A stretch of 38,416 nt of DNA, taken from NCBI GenBank assembly GCA_964537285.1, contig CAZHZT010000045.1, forward strand, positions 1-38,416, given 5' to 3'. Position numbers and translations under genes: made by a program. Under the pieces are notes generated by a model. It did not search any database. It was not told where the DNA came from and saw only the letters and a program-made list of their open reading frames with translations. This document shows, one piece after another, positions 1 to 13,165 of the stretch. The stretch comes from CAZHZT01 sp964537285 (GTDB taxonomy: Bacteria; Bacteroidota; Bacteroidia; Chitinophagales; Saprospiraceae). Each line of letters starts with the position of its first letter. Position 1 is the first letter of the stretch.

Positions 1-2880
1 GTCCATCGCATCGGCGAAGCGTGTAAGTGAAGGGCCGATCAGCAATGGCGATGGTACGTACAACTTGACTTATGAAATTAAAGTACAAAATACAGGTGAT
101 GTCGTCATCGAAGGGGTACAAGTAGCCGATAATCTGGCAGCGACCTTCCCTGCACCAGCAGAGTATGCAGTAGTGAGCATCGAAAGTGAAGAATTCGATG
201 TGAATACTTCTTACAATGGGGATGCGGAAGCGAACTTGTTGAGCGGTACAGATGTACTGACAGCGGGCAATGAAGGGGCGATCTACTTGACGGTTCAGGT
301 AACACCAAACGAAACAGGCGTGGTTTACGAGAACACGGCAATCGCAAGCGGTACCAGCCCAGGTGGTGAAGACTTGACCGATAATTCGGATTCAGGATCG
401 GATCCGACAGGCACAAACCCAGGTGAGCCGGGCGATACTGGAGGAGACGATGATCCGACTCCGGTTGAGTTTGACGAAACCGCTGACATAGGAACTGCTA
501 AGCGCGTAAGCTCAGGTCCTTTGAGCAATGGCGATGGCACATACACATTGACATACGAAATTAGAGTACAAAATACGGGCAATATCGCTCTGGAAGGCGT
601 ACAAGTAGAAGATAACTTAGCTTCAACCTTCCCTTCACCAGCTGAGTACACTATAGTAAGTGTAGAAAGTGAAGAGTTCGAAGTGAACACTTCTTACGAT
701 GGTGATGCAGATGCAAACTTGTTGAGCGGTACAGATGTACTGACAGCGGGCAACGAAGGGGCGATCTACTTGACAGTATCAGTTCTTCCGGATGCAACCA
801 CAGTAACTTATGAGAACATTGCAATTGCAAGCGGAACCAGCCCAGGCGGTGAAGATGTAAGTGATGTATCGGATAATGGTACAGATCCGGATGGCGACAA
901 TGGCGAAGGTGGAGAAGATGATCCGACGCCGGTTGAGTTCGACGAAAATGCTGACCTAGGAGTAGCGAAGCGCGTGACGATGAACATGAATAATGGTGAC
1001 GGTACGTATACCGTGACTTATGAAATCAATGTTCAGAACACGGGCAATGTATTCCTTGAAGAAGTACAAGTAGCTGATAACCTGGCAGCAGCCTTCCCAG
1101 CACCAGCTGAATACGAAGTGGTTAAAGTAGAAAGTGAAGAATTCACTGTTAATTCTGCTTACGATGGTGATAACATCACCAATCTATTAACAGGAGATGA
1201 TGCTTTAACAGCGGGCAACGAAGGCGCGATCTACCTAACGGTTCTGGTAACGCCAGGTGCAGCAGCAACGGATGGTACGGTGTTTGAAAACACAGCAGTT
1301 GCTTCGGGCACGACACCAAGCGGTGAAGATGCTTCGGATGCTTCGGATTCTGGTTCTGATCCGGAAGGAACGAACCCGAATGAGCCAGGCGACACTGGTG
1401 GCGAAGACGATCCAACACCGATCACCTTCGAAGAAGATGCGTCCATCGCATCGGCGAAGCGTGTAAGTGAAGGACCGATCAGCAATGGCGATGGTACGTA
1501 CAACTTGACTTATGAAATTAAAGTACAAAATACAGGTGATGTCGTCATCGAAGGGGTACAAGTAGCCGATAATCTGGCAGCGACCTTCCCTGCACCAGCA
1601 GAGTATGCAGTAGTGAGCATCGAAAGTGAAGAATTCGATGTGAATACTTCTTACAATGGGGATGCGGAAGCGAACTTGTTGAGCGGTACAGATGTACTGA
1701 CAGCGGGCAACGAAGGGGCGATCTACTTGACGGTTCAGGTAACACCAAACGAAACAGGCGTGGTTTACGAGAACACGGCAATCGCAAGCGGTACCAGCCC
1801 AGGTGGTGAAGACTTGACCGATAACTCGGATTCAGGTTCTGATCCGACAGGAAGCAACCCGAATGAGCCGGGCGATACTGGAGGAGATGATGATCCGACT
1901 CCGGTTGAGTTCGATGAAGAAGCTGACCTTGGCGTGGCTAAGCGTGTAAGCTCTGGCCCTGTAAGCAACGGTGATGGCAGCTACACTTTGACATACGAAA
2001 TCAAAGTACAAAATACGGGTAATATCGCCCTTGAAGGCGTACAGGTAGAAGATGATTTAGCATCAACCTTCCCTGCACCAGCCGTTTACACAGTGTTGAG
2101 TGTGGAAAGTGAAGAGTTCGAAGTAAATACTTCTTACGATGGCAATGACGATGCGAACTTATTGATAGGTGATGATCTGCTTACAGCCGGTAACGAAGGT
2201 GCGATTTACTTGACGGTAAGTGTTACTCCTAATGCTACCGGAGTAGTTTACGAAAATACCGCGCTGGCAAGTGGTACAAGCCCAGGCGGTGAAGATGTAA
2301 ACGATGCATCGGATAATGGTTCTGATCCGGACGGTGATAATGGCGAAGGTGGAGAAGATGATCCGACACCAGTTGAATTCGATGAATCAGCGGATATCGG
2401 TGCGGCTAAGCGTGTGACGATGAACATGAACAATGGGGATGGCACTTACACGATCACTTACGAGATTAATGTACAAAATCTAGGAAACGTTCTCCTTGAA
2501 GGTGTACAAATCGAAGATAACTTAAATGAAACGTTCACTGATCCAGCTACTTTCGAAGTGGTTAAAGTTGAAAGTGAAGAATTCACAGTTAATACTTCTT
2601 ACGATGGTAACACGGACGTTAACTTGTTGTCTGGTACGGATATACTCACTTCTGGCAACGAAGGAGCTGTTTACCTAACGGTATTAGTAACTCCTGGTGC
2701 TGCGGCTGCTGATGATACAGTATTCGAGAATACTGCTACTGCAAGCGCTACAAGTGCCAACGGTGAAGATGTCAACGATAACTCGGATTCTGGTTCTGAT
2801 CCTGCGGGCACGAACCCGGATGAACCTGGTGATACAGGTGGAGAGAACGATCCGACACCAGTTGAATTCGACGAAGACGC
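1..2880 (+). repeat. Higher-order repeat: two 1440-bp blocks of three units
   Basis: Bases 1-1440 and 1441-2880 are two copies of a three-unit block with identical internal spacing (483, 468 and 489 bp between AKR codons). Bases 1-419 and 1441-1859 are nearly identical, with only a handful of substitutions (for example base 33, a T/C near 271, and several near 375-412). The second and third units of each block are clearly more diverged. Units 1/4, 2/5 and 3/6 pair by sequence: 3 and 6 alone carry the VTMNMNNGDG opening. Confidence 0.9.
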
Positions 2881-5800
2881 TTCTCTTGGAACTGCTAAGC
2901 GCATTAGCCAAGGTCCAACCAACAATGGAGATGGTACTTATGAGTTGACTTATGAGATTAAAGTTGAAAACCTTGGAAATGTTATCATTAGTGACCTTCA
3001 AGTTGAGGATGACTTAGCTAATACCTTCAATGGAGTAGCATTCGAAATTCTAAGTGTGGAAAGTGAAGAATTCGATGTGAACACTTCTTATGATGGTTCA
3101 ACTGACGTTAATTTGCTTGCAGGCACAGATGTATTAACTGCGGGCAATGAAGGCGCGATCTATCTGACGGTGTTAGTTACGCCAGGTGCTGCCGCAAATG
3201 GTGTTACAACGTTCAACAACAGCTCTGTTGCTAGTGGTAACAGCCCTGCAGGTGAAACCATCAGTGATGCTTCTGATAGTGGTACGGATACAGACGGTAC
3301 GAATCCAAACGAACCTGGTGATACAGGTGGATCTGATGATCCAACACCAGTAACATTTGATTCGAATCCTTCTGTTGGTGTGGCTAAGCGTACAGTAAGC
3401 ATTAACGGCAACCCAGATGGTAGCTACGAAATTGTTTACGAGATCAATGTTGAGAACTTCGGTGATGTTGAAATTTCAGGGCTTCAGGTAGCGGATGACT
3501 TATCCGTCACTTTCCCTGCTCCTTGTGTGGTTGATGTAGCAGCATTGAGTGATGATTATACAATTAACGCTGACTTCGGTAGCAACGGTGATTGGAACTT
3601 ACTAACAGGTACTAATACGCTTGCCATCGGAGATAAGGGAGCTATCCAGCTTACAGTTACGGTTGATGAGTGCGCTACTACAGGTACTTTCTTCAACACG
3701 GCCATACTATCTGGTACAGCTCCGAATGGCTCTACGGAAATGGATGAATCTGTGAATGGTTCTGATCCGGATCCGGATGGCAATGATGATCCAACGGACA
3801 ACGATTCTCCAACACCTGTTGATTTGGATGAAGAGCCTGTCCTTGGTGTTGCTAAGCGCGTAAGCAATGGTCCGGTTAATAATGGAGATGGTACATATAC
3901 ATTGACTTTCGAAATCAGAGCAGAGAATGGAGGTAATGTAGATATCAATGATCTGCAACTTACGGATAATCTCGACGCTGTATTTGGTGGTAACTGTGGC
4001 TACACAGTTGATGGACTTGAAAGTGAGGAATTCGCGGTGAACACCAATTATGATGGAAGTTCAGACGATGCTTTACTTGTAGCTGGACAGACACTGAAGA
4101 GCTGGGATGAAGGGGCCGTTTACTTGACGGTTACTGCTGGTCCTTGTGATGATTTAAGTGGAACGTTCGAAAATACAGCAATCGTTTCTGGTTCGACACC
4201 TTCAGGCGAAGAAGTTGAAGATGAATCTACGGATGGTACGGAATCTGATCCGGATGGTAATAACGATCCTTCGGATGACAATGATCCTACAGAATTTGAG
4301 TTCGATGAGAACCCACTAGTCGGTGCGGCTAAGCGTATCGCTTCCGGCCCGGTTAATAATGGTGACGGTACTTACGATCTTACTTTTGAAATCAAGGTAG
4401 AAAACCTTGGTGATGTAGAATTGTCAGATGTGCAAGTGACGGAGAATCTTGCAAATACCTTCACTGGTGCAGCCGCTTATGAAATCCTTGGGGTCACAAG
4501 TGGTGAGTTTACCCTTAACTCCGGTTTCGATGGTGATGCAGACGTTAACTTGTTGACAGGTGATGACGTTCTTGGTGTTGGTGAAAATGGTTCTGTTTAC
4601 TTGACAGTTCGCGTAACGCCAGGTACTCAGTTAACCGGTTATGGCAACCAGGTTATAGTGTCATCTACTTCACCAACAGGTGAAGAAACCACAGATATGT
4701 CTACAGAGGGTTCTGATTCCGATCCAAATAATGATGGCGATCCAACCAATGACGAAGAAATAACCGAATTCGACTTTATCGAAAATGCGGTTATTGGTTT
4801 GGCGAAACGTGCTGTGAATATCGTAAATAACGGTGATGGCACTTACGACCTCAACTTCGAGTTTAGAGTTGTGAATTATGGAGATATCGAATTAGAAGAT
4901 GTTCAAATTACCGATAACCTGGATGATGTATTTGGCGCGGGTAACTACGATGTTATCGGCCTGTCAAGTGCCGATTTCGCAGTGAATACAGGCTTTGACG
5001 GCGCTTCTGATACCGATCTGTTGGCTGCAGGTAATGTACTGGCAGCTGGCCAGGAAGGTGGAGTTGATCTTACTGTACGCATTATGCAGGCAGGCAACTA
5101 CGCTAACTCTGCTATCGCGGAAGCCACTTCGCCAAACGGAACAGATGTTTCGGATGAATCTGTAAACGATTCTGATCCGGATCCGGATAATGACGGAGAT
5201 CCTACAAATGATGAATCGACCACTACTATAGAATTGATCGAAAATGCTTCTATCGGTCTGGCGAAGCGTTTCGTAGGATTTACAAATAACGGCGATGGTA
5301 CCTACAGCGTAGTTTTCGAATTTAATGTAGAAAACTTCGGCGATGTTGATCTTAGTAACTTAATGATCAATGATGATCTGGATGCAGCATTTGGTGCCGG
5401 TAACTTTGAAGTGGTTTCATTGACCAGCGCAGGATTACCGATCAATATTAACTTTGACGGTAGTACAGATATCAACTTACTCAGCTCTACTGCAGTATTA
5501 AGTGCAGGTGAGGTTGCATCTGTTGAACTGGAAATCTTAGTGCTAAGCTCAGGAAACTACTCCAATGCAGCGGTTGTAGAAGCTACGACACCTTCTGGCG
5601 AGACTGTAATGGATGATTCTGTTGATGGTTCTGATCCGGATCCGGATGGTGATGGTGAACCGGATGAGGAATCTACTACAGTTATTGATGAATTGGTTGA
5701 AGATCCAATCATTGGTACTTCTAAACGCCTTACAGCAGGGCCTGCCAGCAACGGTGATGGTACTTATAATCTTACTTTCGAGATCAAGGTTGAAAACTTT

Positions 5801-8800
5801 GGTAATGTTGATCTTAGCAATATTCAGGTTCAGGAAAATCTTGCAGCTGCCTTTGCCGCTGCGAATAACTGGACAATCGTGAGCATCGAAAGCGAAGAAT
5901 TTACGGTTAATACAGACTTTGACGGTATCCTGGACATTAACCTACTCACAGGTACAGATGTACTTACCGTAGCTAATGAAGGAGCGATCTATTTAACCGT
6001 TCAGGTTGAACCTGGATCTGGTATTGGTACTTATTCTAACCAGGTGGTTGCTCTGGGTACTTCTCCTGATGACGAAACAGTAGAAGATGCCTCTACGGAT
6101 GGCTCTGATCCAGATCCGGATAATAATAATGATCCGACTGATAATGATGATGAAACCACTTTCGACTTTACAGAAGATCCTGCAATTGGTGCCGCTAAGC
6201 GCATCAGCCAGGGACCTGAGAACAATGGCGATGGTACTTACTCAATGGTATTTGAAATCAAGGTTGAAAACCTTGGCGATGTTGAGTTGAATGGTGTTCA
6301 GGTAGAAGAAGATCTGGCTACTGCATTTGCAGATGCAGACGCCTGGAATATCCTGAGCATCGAAAGTGGCGAATTTACAGTTAATCCATTCTACAATGGA
6401 TCTACAAATATTGAATTGCTGAACGGTCAGGATGTACTACTGGCTGGTGAAACCGGAACAATCTACCTCGGTGTAATGGTTATGCCTGGTGAAATTACAA
6501 CAGGCTATGCTAACCAGGTATTCGTAATTGGTACATCACCAGGTGGTGAAAAAGTGAGTGATGAATCTACAGATGGTTCAGATGTTGATCCGGATAATGA
6601 TGGAGATGCTACAGATAATAACGAGGAAACCGAAATCGACTTCGATTCCGATCCTTCTGTTGGTGCCGCTAAGCGCATCAGCGCCGGCCCAATCAACAAT
6701 GGTGATGGCACTTATGACATTACTTTTGAAATCAGAGTGGAAAACTTTGGTGACGTCGTACTTAATAATGTTCAAATCGTTGAAGATCTCACCGCTGCTT
6801 TCGCAGGGGCGAATAACTGGGAAGTAATTGGTGCTTCAAGTGCTAACTTAAGTGTTAATTCAGCATTTAATGGTGCTTCTGACATGAACCTGCTTACAGG
6901 TGATGATCAGCTTCCGGCTGGTAAGACCGGAGTGGTTGAATTGACCGTTCAGGTTGAGCCGGGTAGTCAAACTTCAGGTTACGAGAACTTCGCGGTAGTA
7001 TTTGCCGAAGCTCCTAACGGAGATGAATTTACAGATGTATCTACAGAAGGGGTTGATCCAGATCCGGATAATGATGGCGATCCTACAAACGATGAAGAAG
7101 GTACTTCTATCGATTTCATGGAGGATCCTGCTGTCGGATTGGCTAAGCGTGTAACCGAGATCGAATCTAATGGAGATGGAACCTTCACGGTACGTTTTGA
7201 ACTTCGCATGAGAAACTTCGGTGACGTTAAATTGTCTGATGTTGAATTGACAGATGATCTTGATGCTGCCTTTGGTGCGGGTAACTACGAAGTAGTACTC
7301 ATCGAAAGTGAAGACTTTGCAGTGAATACTAACTACAATGGTAGTGATGACAGCAACTTGCTTGCTGCAGGTAATAAACTGGAAGTTTGGGAAGAAGCGG
7401 CTGTTTACATGGAAGTATTGGTAAATACTCCAGGTGAGTACAGCAACAGTGCTACGGCAACAGCTACGTCTCCTGAAGGTACAGACGTAATTGATGAATC
7501 TACGGACGGTTCCGATCCTGATCCAAATGGTGATGGTACACCTGATGAAGATGATACGACTATAATTGATCTTGATGCTACTGCTTCAATTGGTGTTGCG
7601 AAACGAATCAGTGAAGGCCCAGTTAATAATGGTGATGGTACATTTGATGTAACCTTCGAAATTAGAGTAGAGAACTACGGCGATGTATCTATCGAAGGCG
7701 TTCAGGTAGAAGAAGACCTTGCAGCAGCATTTGCTAATGCAGCTAACTGGACATTACTCGGTACATCCAGCCAGGAATTCGAAATCAATGGTGCATTTGA
7801 TGGTGATTCGGTTACAGATCTATTGTCTGGTAACGATGTATTAGAAGTAGGGGCCGACGGAACCATCTATGTGTCTGTAAATGTAGAGCCTGGTGCAAAT
7901 GTGATTGGGTATAGTAATCAGGTAACCGCAACAGGTACAGGTTCTGACGGAACAGATGTGAGCGATGAATCTACTCCTGGTTCTGATCCGGATCCGGATG
8001 GCGACGGTGATCCTACAAACGATGAAGGTGGCTTCGAATTCGACTTTATCGAAGATCCGGCTATTGGAGCGGCTAAGCGGATTATTTCTATCGAAAACAA
8101 TGGTGACGGTACGTACGATGTTTCCTTCGAATTCGTAGTAGAGAACTTTGGTGATATTGTTCTCGAAGATGTTCAGGTTACAGATGACCTGGCGGGCGTC
8201 TTTGGAGCAGCCAACTATGAAATCCTTGGATTGTCAAGTAGTGAGTTCTCCATCAATAACAACTTTGATGGTGATGCTGATCAGAACTTACTGGCAGCGA
8301 GCAACGAGCTTGCAATTGACGCACAAGGATCTATCAACCTTACGGTTAAAGTGTTGAGTTCAGGATCTTACAGTAATATCGCTGTTGCCTCTGGTAGCTC
8401 ACCTGGTGGTGAGAATGTATCCGATCAAACGGTAGATGGTTCTGATGCTGATCCGAATAATGATGGAGATCCAAGCGAAAGCTCTAATACAGACATTGAA
8501 TTGGACAATACGCCGATTATCGGTATTGCGAAGCGCTTAGCTTCCATTACAAATAACGGTGATGGTACATTTAATGTAGCCTTCGAAATCCGCGTTGAAA
8601 ACTTCGGTAATATCGATCTTGAAAACTTAGTCATCACAGACGATCTTGCTGCGGTATTCGGTGTGGGTAACTTCGATGTATTGAGCTTAACAAGTGGTAC
8701 TTTACCTGTAAATACTGGATTTGATGGAATAAATGATATCAATCTTGCAGGTGCAAACGCCGTTCTTGGAGTAGGCGAGGAAGCAGCCTTCGCACTTGAA

Positions 8801-11800
8801 TTACAAGTGTTTAATCCTGGATCATACAGCAACGTGGCTTCTGCTTCAGGTGAATCACCAAGTGGTGAAAGCACGTCTGATGAATCTGTGAATGGCAGTG
8901 ATCCTGATCCAAATGGTGATGGTAACCCGGATGAGGAATCGAGCACAAGCTTCGAATTGGATGATTTCGCCGCAGCTGGTTTGGCTAAGCGCGTAAGTGC
9001 AGGCCCAGTCAACAATGGCGATGGAACATATACAATGACCTTCGAATTCAAGGTTGAAAACTACGGAGATGTCGTTCTTGAAAATGTTCAGGTAACGGAT
9101 GATCTTCAGACAACATTCGCTGGCGCGGATAGCTGGGAAGTGATCAGCCTTGAAAGTGAAGAGTTCACGGTTAATACAAACTTCAATGGTAATACGATCC
9201 CTGAATTATTGACCGGAGATGACTTCTTAACACCTGGTAATGAAGGTGCCATTTATCTGACAGTATTGGTTGAGCCTGGCAGTAACTTGACGAACTATTC
9301 AAATACTGCTGAGATTACAGCGGTTACACCAAGTGGTGAATCGGTAAGTGATGATTCTCAAAATGGCTCTGATCCGGATGCAGATGGAGATGGCGATGCT
9401 ACGGATGACAATGCAGCTACCAACTTCGACTTTATCGAAGTTCCGGCTATTGGTGCTGCGAAGCGTGTTGTTTCCAGCGTAGCTAATGCAGATGGTACAT
9501 TCGATGTACGCTACGAAATCAGAGTTAAGAACTTCGGTGATATTGAATTAGAAAATGTTCAGGTAACGGATGATCTTGTTGAAGCATTCGGCTTCAACAA
9601 CTATGAAGTTCTACTAGTAGAAAGTGATGAATTCGCAATAAACACGAACTTCGACGGCAACCTGGATCAAAACTTACTGGCTGCTAATAACACATTGGGA
9701 ATCCTTGAGGAAGGTGCCGTTTACCTCGATGTCAAAGTATTGACACCAGGTACGTTTAGCAACGCTGCTACGGCAAGAGGTGCTTCACCAAGTGGCCAGG
9801 TTGTAAATGATGAAACCGTAGATGGCAGTGATCCGGATCCAAATGGCGATGGCTCTGCTGATGAATCTTCTACAACAGATATCGAGTTGATTGAGGTTGG
9901 TGCAATTGGTGCCGCTAAGCGCATCAGCTCTGGTCCGGTGAATAATGGCGATGGCACTTATACCATTACCTTCGAAATCAAAGTAGTTAACTACGGTCAG
10001 GTAGATATCGAAGAAGTTCAGGTTGATGAAGATCTGGCGCTTGCTTTCGCTTCTGCTAATAGCTGGACGATCGCGGACCTTCAAAGTGCTGAATTCAACA
10101 TTAATGCATCTTACAATGGTGCAATCAATACTGCATTGCTCGACGGAACAGACGTTCTGGCTGCTGGCAGTGAAGGAAGTATAGTGATCACTGTAGTGGT
10201 TGAGCCGGGTACGAACCTTGAAGGCTACGGAAACCAGGTTCTGGTAAGCGGTCAAACACCAAGCGGTGAAGAGCTTACGGATCTTTCTGTAAATGGTTCT
10301 AATCCGGATCCGGATGGTGATGGTGATCCAACTGACAATGACAGTGTTACTGAATTCGACTTCATCGAAGAGCCTGCTCTTGGTTTGGCTAAGCGCCTGG
10401 TAAGTGTTCAGGCTAATGCTGATGGATCGTTCAATGTAGTATTTGAATTTAGAGCGGAGAACTTCGGCGATATCGAGATCAGTAATCTACAGATCACAGA
10501 TAATTTAGCGGCTATCTTCGGTTCAACGAACTACGAAGTGGTTGGCCTTGAAAGTGAAGAATTCAGTGTGAATACGAACTTCGATGGCAACGCTGATGTG
10601 AACTTGTTGAGTGCTTCTGCGAACAATATGCTTGAAATTGATGGCGAAGGGGCCGTTAGCCTTGAAATCCGCGTGTTGAGTTCCGGATCTTACGGTAATA
10701 CAGCTACCCTGAGCGGTACATCACCTTCGGGCGAAGTTGTTTCTGATGATTCTGTGAATGACAGTGATCCGGATCCAAATGGTGACGGTAATCCGGATGA
10801 AGCATCAACGACTAACTTTGATCTGGACGAAACGGCTGGCATTGGTGTGGCGAAACGCCTAAGCTATGGTCCGGTGAATAACGGCGATGGTACTTATGAC
10901 CTGACTTTTGAAATCCGCGTAGTGAACTTCGGTGAAGTGGACCTTAATAATGTTCAAATTACTGAACCACTTGCAGCAGTATTTATCAATGCAGATGGAT
11001 TCGAAGTACTTGGCATCGAAAGTGAAGAGTTCGCTGTAAATGCGTTCTTCAATGGTCTGATAGATAATAACTTACTGGCAGCTGATAATACACTCCCTGC
11101 GGGTGATGAAGGGGCTGTTTACTTGACGGTTCGTGTAACTCCTGGTATTAATCTTGTTGGCTACGAAAACCAGGTGACCGCAACGGCAGACACACCAAAT
11201 AATGGTACAGTAAGTGATGATTCGACTAATGGTTCTGATCCTGACCCGGATGGTGACGGTGATCCAACGAATGATGATGATACAACTACATTTGAATTTA
11301 CAGAGAATCCGGGCATCGGAGTTGCTAAGCGCTTAAGCTTTGCTCCGGTGAATAATGGCGACGGTACACATGACCTGACCTTCGAGATTCGCGTCGTGAA
11401 CTTCGGTACGGAAGACTTGTCAAGCGTTCAGGTTACTGAAGACCTTGGATTTGTCCTGGCTAATGCACTTGGCTACGAAGTCATCGGTCTGGAGAGTGAA
11501 GAGTTTGCTGTAAATACAAACTTTGATGGCACCGTTGATGTGAACCTGCTGGCTGCCGGAAATGAACTGGTTGCTGGTGATGAAGGAAGCATTAATCTTA
11601 GCATCCGTGTAACAACGGGTGGTAACCTGACAGGCTACCTCAACCAGGTAACTGCTTCAGGTATCGTGCCGAGCGGAAGCTTAATCTCTGATCTTTCTCA
11701 GAATGGATCTGATCCTGATGCAGATGGTGACGGAGAAGCAACCGACGATAATGCACCTACGCCATTCGAATTTATCGAGAATCCAGCTATTGGTTTAGCT

Positions 11801-13165
11801 AAGCGCGTCATCTCTACGGTGAACAATTTCGATGGTACATGGGATGTAGGTTTCGAGTTCCGTGTAGAAAACCTCGGTGATCTTGACTTAACTAATGTTG
11901 AAATAATTGATGATTTGGATGAAGCCTTTGGGGTAGGTAATTACCAAGTACTTACCATAGAAGGTGAAGATGTAGCCGTTAACTTAAACTACAACGGTAG
12001 CACGGATCAAAATTTACTTGCGCCATTTAATGGCCTTGAAATTGCCGAAGAAGCTGCGGTTACTCTTTATGTGCGTGTATTAAGTCCAGGTACATACTTT
12101 AACGATGCAGTGACCAACGCTGGTGGTGCTAACGGAGTTACAGATGAAAGTGTGGATGGTTCCGATCCGGATCCTAATGGAGATAATAACCCGGATGAGA
12201 AATCACCAACAGTAGTAATATTAGTTGAAAACCCACTTGTGGGTGCGGCTAAACGCCTCGCAGCGCTTCCTGTAAATAACGGTAACGGTACATTTACAGT
12301 AGAATATGAAGTGAAGATTAAGAACTTCGGAGACATCAACCTCGAAGATGTTCAAATTGAAGAAAATCTTGCCTCTACCTTTAATGGTGCTACAGGTTGG
12401 TCTGTAGATGCTGTAACAAGTCCGAACTTATCATTGAATCCTGGATTTAATGGTTCTTCTGATATCAACTTACTGAATGGTACCGACATCCTGGCTCCTG
12501 GCCAGCAAGGTGCTGTTTACTTGACGGTAACGGTTAATCCTGGTGCGAACTTTGGGCCTTACAATAACTCTGTAACGGTGAAAGCGAATTCAGCTGCAGG
12601 TACACCAGTATCCGATCTTTCTGCGAACAGCTCAGATCCTGATAAAGATGGTGACGGCGATCCAACGAATGATACGGAAGTGACGCCAGTTGATTTCAAC
12701 CCACTTTCTCTACTCGGTGTATCTAAGCGCGTGAGTGAAGGCCCAGACCTTCAGTTCGACGGTAGCTACACTATCGAATACGAGATCCGTGTTGAAAACT
12801 ACGGTAACATTGCCTTGGATAGTTTACAAGTAACGGATGATCTGGCTACTACTTTTGCTGGTGCTACCTCATGGAACATTACTGGCCTGGCTAGTGATGA
12901 GTTCCAGGTAAATCCATCTTACAATGGTATTTCAGACATTAACTTGTTGAATGGTCTGGATGTGTTACCTGTAAATGGCGAGGGAGCGATTTACATTACA
13001 ATAAACGTTGACCCAGGTACCTTCACAGGTCCTTATGCAAATAATGCCGGAGCAACTGCGGTCAATCCTAATGGTGATGTTATTAGCGATGCTTCTGTAA
13101 ATGGTTCTGATCCGGATCCGGATGGTGATAATGATCCAACGAACAACGAAGGGGCAACGACGATT
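2..13165 (+). repeat. Tandem array of 28 DUF11-like domain units
   Basis: Each unit opens with a G-x-AKR motif followed by NNGDGTY, then (F/Y)EI(K/R)V(E/Q)N, VQV(E/T)(D/E)(D/N)L, VESEEF-VNT-YDG, LLxGxDVL, AIYLTV and an Asp-rich linker. I counted 28 AKR or SKR starts, the last near 12720. Measured starts of the AKR codons are 14, 497, 965, 1454, 1937, 2405, 2894 and 3383, so units are 156 to 163 residues here. Units 1-7 carry linkers of the PGDTGGDDDPTPVEF type; from unit 8 onward the linker is mostly DPDPDGDGDPTNDE-like, resembling thrombospondin type 3 calcium loops. The assignment to DUF11 is by pattern recall, not a profile search. Confidence 0.9.

Noticed and set aside
8425..9051. Minus-strand open frame of 208 codons inside the giant gene, and dozens of similar ones
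   Set aside because: They recur with the repeat units and are rich in Ser and Pro, which is what the antisense of Asp/Glu/Gly-rich repeats gives. No start signals or family features.
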